Assembly (NCBI GenBank): GCA_947579665.1
Contig: OX388346.1
Coordinates: 90,088,615-90,152,614, forward strand
Length of the DNA stretch: 64,000 bases
Direction of reading: 5' to 3'
Source of the DNA: Sympetrum striolatum
Lineage: Eukaryota > Arthropoda > Insecta > Odonata > Libellulidae
Both the position numbers and the translations under genes were made by a program. Under the pieces are notes generated by a model. It was not told the DNA's origin. It saw only the letters and a list, made by a program, of their open reading frames with translations, and did not search any database. Within the stretch, counting starts at the first letter, position 1, and every line of letters begins with the position of its first letter. Below are positions 13,073-23,810 of this stretch, piece after piece.

Positions 13073-14185
13073 CATCATTTTAATGAGAAATAATCGAAAA
13101 CAGCAACGAAGCGGAACTTTTTAGTGAAATTTTTAATTTTTGCCTAAATTTTCGTCATTTTACATATATTAAATCGAAAAAAGCAATGAAAACGGATAAT
13201 TTTAGCGAAATTCCAATTTTTTTGCTCAATTTTGACTTAAATTTCTTCATTTTATCGAGATTTGATACAAAAAAAAGCAAAAAAACAGAAAATTTTTACA
13301 AAATTTAATTTTTTTTCTTCTATTTTACCGTAATTTTCGTCATTTTATCGAGATTTGATCCAAAAAAAGCAACAAAAACGGAAAATTCTAACAGTTTCAA
13401 TTTTTTCTTCTATTTTGCCTTTATTTTCGTCTTTTTATCGAGATTTAATCCAAAAAAAGCAACAAAAACGGAAAATTTCAATAAAATTTCAATTTTTCTC
13501 CTCAATTTTGCCTTAATTTTCGTCATTTTACCGAGATTAGATTGAAAAAAAGCAATGAAAACGGATAATTTTAGCGAAATTCCAATTTTCTTGCTCTAAT
13601 TTGCCTTAACTTTCTTCATTTTATCGAGATTTGATACAAAAAAAAGCAAAAAAACAGAAACTTTTTACAAAATTTAAATTTTTTTCTTCTATTTTGCCGT
13701 AATTTTCGTCATTTTATCGAGATTTGATCCAAAAAAAGCAATAAAAACGGAAAATTTTTACAAAATTTCAATTTTTCTCCTCAATTTTGCCTTAATTTTC
13801 GTCATTTTACCGAGATTAGATTGAAAAAAAGCAATGAAAACGGATAATTTTAGCGAAATTCCAATTTTTTTGCTCTATTTTGCCTTAACTTTCTTCATTT
13901 TATCGAGATTTGATACAAAAAAAAAGCAAAAAAACAGAAAATTTTTACAAAATTTAAATTTTTTTCTTCTATTTTGCCGTAATTTTCGTCATTTTATCGA
14001 GATTTGATCCAAAAAAAGCAACAAAAACGGAAATTTTTTACAAAATTTCAATTTTTCTCCTCAATTTTGCCTAAATTTTCGTAATTTTATCGAGATTTGA
14101 TTGAAAAAAGAAACAGTAACGGACAATTTTAATCTCTAATTTTTAGCAAAATTTCAATTTTTTGCCTCTTTTTGGCCTTAATTTT
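13073..14185 (+). repeat. 1,113-bp, 12-monomer unit
   Basis: The order is N-B-C-D-E-B'-C-D'-B'-C-D' and then an irregular F'/M hybrid. Two successive three-monomer B'-C-D' units recall 10327-10884, but the second copy here has the ordinary TTTTTTTGCTC and CAGAAAATTTTTAC forms. Confidence 0.75.
14080..14185 (+). repeat. F'/M hybrid monomer with filler at the junction
   Basis: This monomer is 106 bp instead of about 92. It begins as F' (AACAGTAACGGACAATTTTA), then has ATCTCTA, which fits neither parent, then ATTTTTAGCAAAATTTC and the rest of class M. From this point rightward the sequence follows the block found at 26.3 kb, so this is probably the left breakpoint of a block copy. Confidence 0.7.
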
Positions 14186-16227
14186 CATCATTTTAATGAG
14201 AAATAATCGAAAACAGCAACGAAGCGGAACTTTTTAGTGAAATTTTTAATTTTTGCCTTAATTTTCGTCATTTTACATATATTAAATCGAAAAAAGCAAT
14301 GAAAACGAATAATTTTAGCGAAATTCCAATTTTTTTGCTCTATTTTTCCTTAAATTTCTTCATTTTATCGAGATTTGATACAAAAAAAAGAAAAAAAAAC
14401 AGAAAATTTTTACAAAATTTAATTTTTTTTCTTATATTTTGCCGTAATTTTCGTCATTTTATCGAGATTTGATCCAAAAAAAGCAACAAAAACGGAATAT
14501 TATAACAGTTTCAATTTTTTCTTCTATTTTGCCTTTATTTTCGTCTTTTTATCGAGATTTAATCCGAAAAAAGGAACAAAAACGGAAAATTTTAATAAAA
14601 TTTCAATTTTTCTCCTCAATTTTGCCTTAATTTTCGTCATTTTACCGAGATTAGATTGAAAAAAAGCAATGAAAACGGATAGTTTTAGCGAAATTCCAAT
14701 TTTTTTGCTCTATTATGCCTTAACTTTCTTCATTTTATCGAGATTTGATACAAAAAAAAGCAAAAAACCAGAAAATTTTTACAAAATTTAATTTTTTTTC
14801 TTCTATTTTGCCGTAATTTTCGTCATTTTATCGAGATTTGATCCAAAAAAAGCAACAAAAACGGAAAATTTTAATAAAATTTCAATTTTTCTCCTCAATT
14901 TTGCCTTAATTTTCGTCATTTTACCGAGATTAGATTGAAAAAAGCAATGAAAACGGATAATTTTAGCGAAATTCCAATTTTTTTGCTCTATTTTGCCTTA
15001 ACTTTCTTCATTTCATCGAGATTTGATACAAAAAAAAGCAAAAAAACAGAAAATTTTTACAAAATTTAAATTTTTTCTTCTATTTTGCCGTAATAATCAT
15101 CATTTTATCGAGATTTGATCCAAAAAAAGCAACAAAAACGGAAAATTCTAACAAAGTTTCAATTTTTTCTTTTATTTTGCCTTTATTTTCGTCTTTTTAT
15201 CGAGATTTAATCCAAAAAAAGCAACAAAAACGGAAAATTTTAATAAAATTTCAATTTTTCTCCTCAATTTTGCATTAATTTTCGTAATTTTATCGAGATT
15301 CGATCGAAAAAAAAAACAGAAACGGACAATTTTAACAAAATTCAATTTTTTTCTCTATTTTGCCTTAATTTTCATCATTTTAATGAAACATAATCGAAAA
15401 CAGCAACGGAAGCGGATCTTTTTAGCGAAATTTTTAATTTCTGCCTTAATTTTCGTCATTTTACCGAGATTTGATCGGAAAAAATTAACAAAAACGGATA
15501 TTTCAACCAAATTTCAATTTTTTTCCTCTATTTTGCCTTAATTTTCTTCAATGTATTGATTTATCACCGAAAAAAGCTTCGAAAACGGATAAATTTATCG
15601 AAATTGGAATTTTCTTTCCAATTTTTGTCCTAATTTTCGTTATTTTACCAATATAAGATCGAAAAAAGCTATGAAAACGGTTACTTTTAGCAAAATTTCA
15701 ATTTTTTTCCTCTATTTTTCCATAATTTTCGTCATTTTATTGAGATTTGATCGAAAAAAAGCAACCGAAACGGAAAATTTTAACAAAATTTCAATATGTT
15801 GCTTCTATTTTGCCTTCATTTTCGTCATATTATCGAGATTTAATTGAAAAAAAGCAGCAAAAACGGAAAATTTTAAGAAAATTTCAACTTTTCTCCTCAA
15901 TTTTGCCTTAATTTTCGTCATTTTACCGAGATTAGAATGAAAAAAGCAATGAAAACGGATAATTTTAGCGAAATTCCAATTTTTTTGCTCTATTTTGCCT
16001 TAACTTTCTTCATTTTATCGAGATTTGATACAAAAAAAAGCAAAAAAACAGAAAATTTTTACAAAATTTAAATTTTTTTCTTCTATTTTGCCGTAATTTT
16101 CGTCATTTTATCGAGATTTGATCCAAAAAAAGCAACAAAAACGGAAAATTATAACAAAGTTTCAATTTTTTCTTTTATTTTGCCTTTATTTTCGTCTTTT
16201 TATCGAGATTTAATCCAAAAAAATCTG

Positions 16228-16242
16228 ATGTGGCCAACACAT
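16228..16242 (-). other. Terminal stem-loop of the inserted element
   Basis: ATGTG at 16228-16232 pairs with CACAT at 16238-16242 around a GCCAA loop. It lies four bases inside the left boundary. On the minus strand it is a hairpin just before the element's 3' end, the position expected in Helitron-like elements. The stem is short, so it could be fortuitous. Confidence 0.45.
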
Positions 16243-16243
16243 G

Positions 16244-16256
16244 ACTTTCTCCGTAT
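16244..16256 (+). repeat. Left (subterminal) inverted repeat
   Basis: ACTTTCTCCGTAT matches the reverse complement of the element's right end (ACTTTCTCCCTAT) at 12 of 13 positions. It lies 20 bp inside the left boundary, while its partner is at the extreme right end, so the pair is asymmetric. Confidence 0.65.
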
Positions 16257-16278
16257 TTATTGAAAACATAAGCCTATG

Positions 16279-17035
16279 CCGGTAATATATAAATAACTCT
16301 AAGACAATGAGTGTTACAGGAAAATGTTTCATACAAGCTTTGTAGTAAAAAACATTATCTTCAACTTTGGTACATAATTGTATATACCAAAATTGCATTC
16401 TGACAGAGATATGTATGAAAAACTTCCTTTTCTGGGTAAACAACAATTTCCGGTTAACCATTATTGAAGAATAACTCCTAAACAATCAGTGTTACGAAAA
16501 AATGTTTCATACAAAAGTTGTAGTAAAAACCATTATCTACAACTTTGGTACAAAATTGTATATACCTACATTGCATTTTGACAGAGATATGTATGAAAAA
16601 CTTCCATTTCTGGATTAACAACAACTTCCAGTTAACCATTATTGGGGAATAACTCCTAAACGATCAGTGTTACGAAAAAATGTTTTATACAAAAGTTGTA
16701 GTAAAATACATAATCTACAATTTTTGTGTGTAAATCTATATACCTATATTGCATTCTGACAGAGATATGTATGAAAAACTTCCTTTTCTGGGTAAACAAC
16801 AACTTCCGGTTAACCATTATTGAAGAATAACTCCTAAACAATCAGTGTTACGAAAAAAATTTTAATACAAAAGGTGTAGTAAAGTACATTATCTATAACT
16901 TTTGTATGTAATTGTATATACCTATATTGCATTCTTACAGAGATATTTAAGAAACAAAAATTTGTTCCGGATAAACCGTAACTTCCGGTTAAGCGATATT
17001 CTCCAAAAACTAATCAACTCTTGGCATTGTTAGGG
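16279..17035 (-). repeat. 178-bp tandem repeats inside the element
   Basis: Landmark GTGTTAC recurs at 16311, 16489, 16667 and 16845, exactly 178 bp apart each time. Copies are about 16279-16449 (171 bp, most diverged), 16450-16627, 16628-16805 and 16806-16984, with a partial fifth copy to about 17035. Conserved parts are CCGGTTAACC, AACTCCTAAAC, CAGTGTTACGAAAAAATG, TATATACCTA and ACAGAGATATGTATG. Because 178 is not a multiple of three, the open frames across it on the minus strand are broken per copy and do not look like a protein. Confidence 0.9.
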
Positions 17036-17109
17036 AAATCCTAAATATGAATTTTGAAAATGATCGGATAATTACTTTTTAAGATAGAGCGCACACAAAC
17101 TTTTTAACC

Positions 17110-17110
<1 letters not shown>

Positions 17111-17156
<46 letters not shown>

Positions 17157-17168
17157 CACAGACAGACA
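17111..17168 (-). repeat. (CAGA)n / (GTCT)n microsatellite
   Basis: About 14 tandem CAGA units occur, with one interruption (CACACA near 17154). On the minus strand this reads (GTCT)n and lies about 120 bp from the element's 5' end. GTCY microsatellites in this position are a known feature of DINE-1-type elements. Confidence 0.9.
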
Positions 17169-17259
17169 TGTTCGGGAAAATAGCTTAAACATGCTCTATG
17201 GGCCCCAAAACATCTATTTCCGTCGAAATCTGGAGATCGAATTTTTTTGCGAATACAAT

Positions 17260-17290
17260 ACTTTCTCTATACTACGTATAGGGAGAAAGT
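17260..17290. repeat. Imperfect terminal palindrome of the element
   Basis: ACTTTCTCTATAC (17260-17272) and GTATAGGGAGAAAGT (17276-17290) are inverted copies separated by TAC, with a 2-nt bulge. The outer arm also serves as the right partner of the repeat at 16244-16256. Confidence 0.8.
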
Positions 17291-18082
17291 AAAAAGCAAC
17301 AAAAACGGAAAATTTTAATAAAATTTCAATTTTTCTCCTCAATTTTGCCTTAATTTTCGTAATTTTATCGAGATTCGATCGAAAAAAGAAACAGAAACGG
17401 ACAATTTTAACAAAATTCAATTTTTTTCTCTATTTTGCCTTAATTTTCATCATTTAAATGAAACATAATCGAAAACAGCAACGGAAGCGGATCTTTTTAG
17501 CGAAATTTTTAATTTCTGCCTTAATTTTCGTCATTTTACCGAGATTTGATCGGAAAAAATTAACAAAAACGGAAATTTTAACCAAATTTCAATTTTTTTC
17601 CTCTATTTTGCCTTAATTTTCTTCAATTTATTGAGATATGATCGCAAAAAACAACGAAATCGGATAAATTAATCGAAATTGGAATTTTCTTCCCCATTTT
17701 TGTCCTAATTTTCGTTATTTTACCAATATAAGATCGAAAAAAGCTATGAAAACGGATACTTTTAGCAAAATTTCAATTTTTTTCCTCTATTTTTCCATAA
17801 TTTTCGTCATTTTATCGAGATTTGATCGAAAAAGAGCAACAGAAACGGAAAATTTTAACAAAATTTCAATATGTTCCTTCTATTTTGCCTTTATTTTCGT
17901 CATATTATCGAGATTTAATTGAAAAAAAGCAGCAAAAACGGACAATTTTAACAAATTTTCCATTTTTTTCCTCAATTTTGCCTTATTTTTCGTCATTTTA
18001 CAGATATAAGATCGAAGAAAGCTATGAAAACGGATAATTTTAGCAAAATTTCAATTTTTTTCCTCTTTTTGGCCTTAATTTT

Positions 18083-20906
18083 CATCATTTTAATGAGAAA
18101 TAATCGAAAACAGCAACGAAGCGGAACTTTTTAGCGAAATTTTTAATTTTTGCCTTAATTTTCGTCATTTTACATATATTAAATCGAAAAAAGCAATGAA
18201 AACGGATAATTTTAGCGAAATTCCAATTTTTTTGGTCTATTATGCCTTAACTTTCTTCATTTTATCGAGATTTGATACAAAAAAAAGCAAAAAAACAGAA
18301 AATTTTTACAAAATTTAATATTTTTTCTTCTATTTTGCCGTAATTTTCGTCATGTTATCGAGATTTGATCCAAAAAAAGCAACAAAAACGGAAAATTCTA
18401 ACAGTTTCAATTTTTTCTTCTATTTTGCCTTTATTTTCGTCTTTTTATCGAGATTTAATCCAAAAAAAGCAACAAAAACGGAAAATTTTAATAAAATTTC
18501 AATTTTTCTCCTCAATTTTGCCTTAATTTTCGTCATTTTACCGAGATTAGATTGAAAAAAAGCAATGAAAACGGATAATTTTAGCGAAATTCCAATTTTT
18601 TTGCTCTATTTTGCCTTAACTTTCTTCATTTTATCGAGATTTGATACAAAAAAAAGCAAAAAAACAGAAAATTTTTACAAAATTTAATTTTTTTTCTTCT
18701 ATTTTGCCGTAATTTTCGTCATTTTATCGAGATTTGATCCAAAAAAAGCAACAAAAACGGAAAATTTTAATAAAATTTCAATTTTTCTCCTCAATTTTGC
18801 CTTAATTTTCGTCATTTTACCGAGATTAGATTGAAAAAAGCAATGAAAACGGATAATTTTAGCGAAATTCCAATTTTTTTGCTCTATTTTGCCTTAACTT
18901 TCTTCATTTCATCGAGATTTGATACAAAAAAAAGCAAAAAAACAGAAAATTTTTACAAAATTTAAATTTTTTCTTCTATTTTGCCGTAATAATCATCATT
19001 TTATCGAGATTTGATCCAAAAAAAGCAACAAAAACGGAAAATTCTAACAAAGTTTCAATTTTTTCTTTTATTTTGCCTTTATTTTCGTCTTTTTATCGAG
19101 ATTTAATCCAAAAAAAGCAACAAAAACGGAAAATTTTAATAAAATTTCAATTTTTCTCCTCAATTTTGCATTAATTTTCGTAATTTTATCGAGATTCGAT
19201 CGAAAAAAGAAACAGAAACGGACAATTTTAACAAAATTCAATTTTTTTCTCTATGTTGCCTTAATTTTCATCATTTTAATGAAACATAATCGAAAACAGC
19301 AACGGAAGCGGATCTTTTTAGCGAAATTTTTAATTTCTGCCTTAATTTTCGTCATTTTACCGAGATTTGATCGGAAAAAATTAACAAAAACGGATATTTC
19401 AACCAAATTTCAATTTTTTTCCTCTATTTTGCCTTAATTTTCTTCAATGTATTGATTTATCACCGAAAAAAGCTTCGAAAACGGATAAATTTATCGAAAT
19501 TGGAATTTTCTTTCCAATTTTTGTCCTAATTTTCGTTATTTTACCAATATAAGATCGAAAAAAGCTATGAAAACGGTTACTTTTAGCAAAATTTCAATTT
19601 TTTTCCTCTATTTTTCCATAATTTTCGTCATTTTATTGAGATTTGATCGAAAAAAAGCAACCGAAACGGAAAATTTTAACAAAATTTCAATATGTTTCTT
19701 CTATTTTGCCTTCATTTTCGTCATATTATCGAGATTTAATTGAAAAAAAGCAGCAAAAACGGAAAATTTTAAGAAAATTTCAACTTTTCTCCTCAATTTT
19801 GCCTTAATTTTCGTCATTTTACCGAGATTAGAATGAAAAAAGCAATGAAAACGGATAATTTTAGCGAAATTCCAATTTTTTTGCTCTATTTTGCCTTAAC
19901 TTTCTTCATTTTATCGAGATTTGATACAAAAAAAAGCAAAAAAACAGAAAATTTTTACAAAATTTAAATTTTTTTCTTCTATTTTGCCGTAATTTTCGTC
20001 ATTTTATCGAGATTTGATCCAAAAAAAGCAACAAAAACGGAAAATTATAACAAAGTTTCAATTTTTTCTTTTATTTTGCCTTTATTTTCGTCTTTTTATC
20101 GAGATTTAATCCAAAAAAAGCAACAAAAACGGAAAATTTTAATAAAATTTCAATTTTTCTCCTCAATTTTGCCTTAATTTTCGTAATTTTATCGAGATTC
20201 GATCGAAAAAAGAAACAGAAACGGACAATTTTAACAAAATTCAATTTTTTTCTCTATTTTGCCTTAATTTTCATCATTTAAATGAAACATAATCGAAAAC
20301 AGCAACGGAAGCGGATCTTTTTAGCGAAATTTTTAATTTCTGCCTTAATTTTCGTCATTTTACCGAGATTTGATCGGAAAAAATTAACAAAAACGGAAAT
20401 TTTAACCAAATTTCAATTTTTTTCCTCTATTTTGCCTTAATTTTCTTCAATTTATTGAGATATGATCGCAAAAAACAACGAAATCGGATAAATTAATCGA
20501 AATTGGAATTTTCTTCCCCATTTTTGTCCTAATTTTCGTTATTTTACCAATATAAGATCGAAAAAAGCTATGAAAACGGATACTTTTAGCAAAATTTCAA
20601 TTTTTTTCCTCTATTTTTCCATAATTTTCGTCATTTTATCGAGATTTGATCGAAAAAGAGCAACAGAAACGGAAAATTTTAACAAAATTTCAATATGTTC
20701 CTTCTATTTTGCCTTTATTTTCGTCATATTATCGAGATTTAATTGAAAAAAAGCAGCAAAAACGGACAATTTTAACAAATTTTCCATTTTTTTCCTCAAT
20801 TTTGCCTTATTTTTCGTCATTTTACAGATATAAGATCGAAGAAAGCTATGAAAACGGATAATTTTAGCAAAATTTCAATTTTTTTCCTCTTTTTGGCCTT
20901 AATTTT
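18083..20906 (+). repeat. 2,824-bp 31-monomer HOR, copy 2
   Basis: It begins N-B-C-D-E-B'-C-E'-B'-C-D-E-F-G-H-I-J-K-L'-B'-C-D-E-F-G-H-I'-J-K-L-M. E' is a D/E hybrid and L' has TTTTAAGAAAATTTC. Sequence from about 17.3 to 18.68 kb recurs at 20.1-21.5 kb with a constant 2,824-bp shift. The uninterrupted target of the inserted element is its A-run at 20113-20119. Confidence 0.85.
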
Positions 20907-22079
20907 CATCATTTTAATGAGAAATAATCGAAAACAGCAACGAAGCGGAACTTTTTAGCGAAATTTTTAATTTTTGCCTTAATTTTCGTCATTTTACATA
21001 TATTAAATCGAAAAAAGCAATGAAAACGGATAATTTTAGCGAAATTCCAATTTTTTTGGTCTATTATGCCTTAACTTTCTTCATTTTATCGAGATTTGAT
21101 ACAAAAAAAAGCAAAAAAACAGAAAATTTTTACAAAATTTAATATTTTTTCTTCTATTTTGCCGTAATTTTCGTCATGTTATCGAGATTTGATCCAAAAA
21201 AAGCAACAAAAACGGAAAATTCTAACAGTTTCAATTTTTTCTTCTATTTTGCCTTTATTTTCGTCTTTTTATCGAGATTTAATCCAAAAAAAGCAACAAA
21301 AACGGAAAATTTTAATAAAATTTCAATTTTTCTCCTCAATTTTGCCTTAATTTTCGTCATTTTACCGAGATTAGATTGAAAAAAAGCAATGAAAACGGAT
21401 AATTTTAGCGAAATTCCAATTTTTTTGCTCTATTTTGCCTTAACTTTCTTCATTTTATCGAGATTTGATACAAAAAAAAGCAAAAAAACAGAAAATTTTT
21501 ACAAAATTTAAATTTTTTTCTTCTATTTTGCCGTAATTTTCGTCATTTTATCGAGATTTGATCCAAAAAAAGCAACAAAAACGGAAAATTTTTACAAAAT
21601 TTCAATTTTTCTCCTCAATTTTGCCTTAATTTTCGTAATTTTATCGAGATTTGATTGAAAAAAGAAACAGTAACGGACAATTTTAACAAAATTCAATTTT
21701 TTCTCTATTTCGCCTTAATTTTCATCATTTTAATGAAACATAATCGAAAACAGCAACGGAAGCGGATCTTTTTAGCGAAATTTTTAATGTCTGCCTTAAT
21801 TTTCGTCATTTTACCGAGATTTGATCGGAAAAAATTAACAAAAACGGAAATTTTAACCAAATTTCAATTTTTTTCCTCTATTTTGCCTTAATTTTCTTCA
21901 ATTTATTGATTCATCACCGAAAAAAGCTTCGAAAACGGATAAATTTATCGAAATTGGAATTTTCTTCCCCATTTTTGTCTTAATTTTCGTTATTTTACCA
22001 ATATAAGATCGAAAAAAGCTATGAAAACGGATACTTTTAGCAAAATTTCAATTTTTTTCCTCTTTTTGGCCTTAATTTT
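20907..22079 (+). repeat. 1,173-bp, 13-monomer unit of non-standard order
   Basis: The order is N-B-C-D-E-B'-C-D'-F'-G-H-I-J/M. Its length equals the canonical 13-mer, but the composition differs: B'-C-D' has been gained and K, L and the J/M equivalent lost. The first half repeats 18083 onward; the second half repeats 9.1-9.5 kb. Confidence 0.75.
21988..22079 (+). repeat. J/M hybrid monomer (second occurrence)
   Basis: It has the same fusion as at 8337-8428: GGATACTTTTAGC of J runs into CCTCTTTTTGGCC of M. Identical flanks indicate that the two were copied as a block with a shift of about 13,651 bp and did not arise independently. Confidence 0.8.
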
Positions 22080-23810
22080 CATCATTTTAATGAGAAATAA
22101 TCGAAAACAGCAACGAAGCGGAACTTTTTAGCGAAATATTTAATTATTGCCTTAATTTTCGTCATTTTACATATATTAAATCGAAAAAAGCAATGAAAAC
22201 GGATAATTTTAGCGAAATTCCAATTTTTTTGCTCTATTATGCCTTAACTTTCTTTATTTTATCGAGATTTGATACAAAAAAAAAGCAAAAAAACAGAAAA
22301 TTTTTACAAAATTTAATTTTTTTCTTCTATTTTGCCGTAATTTTCGTCATTTTATCGAGATTTGATCCAAAAAAAGCAACAAAAACGGAAAATTCTAACA
22401 GTTTCAATTTTTTCTTCTATTTTGCCTTTATTTTCGTCTTTTTATCGAGATTTAATCCAAAAAAAGCAACAAAAACGGAAAATTTTAATAAAATTTCAAT
22501 TTTTCTCCTCAATTTTGCCTTAATTTTCGTCATTTTACCGAGATTAGATTGAAAAAAAGCAATGAAAACGGATAATTTTAGCGAAATTCCAATTTTCTTG
22601 CTCTAATTTGCCTTAACTTTCTTCATTTTATCGAGATTTGATACAAAAAAAAGCAAAAAAACAGAAACTTTTTACAAAATTTAATTTTTTTTCTTCTATT
22701 TTGCCGTAATTTTCGTCATTTTATCGAGATTTGATCCAAAAAAAGCAATAAAAACGGAAAATTTTTACAAAATTTCAATTTTTCTCCTCAATTTTGCCTT
22801 AATTTTCGTCATTTTACCGAGATTAGATTGAAAAAAAGCAATGAAAACGGATAATTTTAGCAAAATTCCAATTTTTTTGCTCTATTTTGCCTTAACTTTC
22901 TTCAATTTATCGAGATTTGATACAAAAAAAAGCAAAAAAACAGAAAATTTTTACAAAATTTAAATTTTTTTCTTCTATTTTGCCGTAATTTTCGTCATTT
23001 TATCGAGATTTGATCCAAAAAAAGCAACAAAAACGGAAATTTTTTACAAAATTTCAATTTTTCTCCTCAATTTTGCCTAAATTTTCGTAATTTTATCGAG
23101 ATTTGATTGAAAAAAGAAACAGTAACGGCCAATTTTAACAAAATTCAATTTTTTTCTCTATTTTGCCTTAATTTTCATCATTTTAATGAAACATAATCGA
23201 AAACAGCAACGGAAGCGGATCTTTTTAGCGAAATTTTTAATTTCTGCCTTAATTTTCGTCATTTTACCGAGATTTGATCGGAAAAAATTAACAAAAACGG
23301 AAATTTTAACCAAATTTCAATTTTTTTCCTCTATTTTGCCTTAATTTTCTTCAATTTATTGATTTATCACCGAAAAAAGCTTCGAAAACGGATAAATTTA
23401 TCGAAATTGGAATTTTCTTCCACATTTTTGTCTTAATTTTCGTTATTTTACCAATATAAGATCGAAAAAAGCTATGAAAACGGATACTTTTAGCAAAATT
23501 TCAATTTTTTTCCTCTATTTTTCCATAATTTTCGTCATTTTATTGAGATTTGATCGAAAAAAAGCAACAGAAACGGAAAATTTTAACAAAATTTCAATAT
23601 GTTCCTTCTATTTTGCCTTCATTTTCGTCATATTATCGAGATTTAATTGAAAAAAAGCAGCAAAAACGGACAATTTTAACAAAATTTCAGTTTTTTCCCA
23701 CAATTTTGCCTTATTTTTCGTCATTTTACAGAGATAAGATCGAAAAAAGCTATGAAAACGGATAATTTTAGCAAAATTTCAATTTTTTTCCTCTTTTTGG
23801 CCTTAATTTT
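22080..23810 (+). repeat. 1,731-bp, 19-monomer HOR unit (second copy)
   Basis: It has the same order as 9879-11609, 12,201 bp away. It includes two consecutive three-monomer B'-C-D' units, of which only the first keeps TTCTTGCTCTAATTTGCC. Only scattered substitutions separate the two copies. Confidence 0.8.

Larger units (their letters stand above)
16224..17290 (-). mobile_element. Helentron/DINE-1-like non-autonomous element (tentative)
   Basis: This is the only non-satellite DNA in the window. It splits an E monomer that starts at 16193 and resumes at 17291. Read on the minus strand it has ACTTTCTCCCTAT at its very start, an imperfect palindrome, a (GTCT)n microsatellite, four-plus 178-bp repeats, an inverted ACTTTCTCC.TAT copy, and a small stem-loop four bases before the end. 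Helitron-like Helentron/DINE-1 elements are known for asymmetric inverted repeats, a GTCY microsatellite, internal tandem repeats and a terminal stem-loop; the family call rests on that resemblance. The empty site has 7 A; the filled site has 7 A left and 5 A right. That fits either a 5-bp AAAAA target duplication, which argues against a Helitron, or slippage in the A-run. No transposase or Rep/helicase coding is visible. Confidence 0.55.
14186..18082 (+). repeat. 2.8-kb 31-monomer HOR, copy 1 (carries the insertion)
   Basis: N-to-N length is 3,897 bp, or about 2,825 bp without the 1,072-bp net insertion. The first part matches copy 3 (26355-29180) closely, sharing AAAGAAAAAAAAACAG, GGAATATTATAACAG and AATCCGAAAAAAGGAAC. 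From about 14.9 kb it also matches copy 2 with a shift of 3,896 bp left of the insertion and 2,824 bp right of it. Only scattered differences are seen, for example TATGTTGCTTC at 15.8 kb against TATGTTTCTTC at 19.7 kb. Confidence 0.85.

Noticed and set aside
16210..16841. Minus-strand open frames of 91 and 61 codons in the inserted element
   Set aside because: They are repeated translations of the 178-bp tandem unit. The unit is not a multiple of three, so each copy restarts. The first frame also runs into the satellite flank.
16224..17290. LTR retrotransposon, LINE or SINE
   Set aside because: There are no direct terminal repeats, no internal reverse-transcriptase coding and no A/B-box promoter visible. 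The flanking A-runs belong mostly to the satellite itself: the empty site already has seven A.
17260..17290. Rho-independent terminator from the palindrome
   Set aside because: It is the end of a eukaryotic mobile element next to an A-run, and no transcription unit lies upstream.
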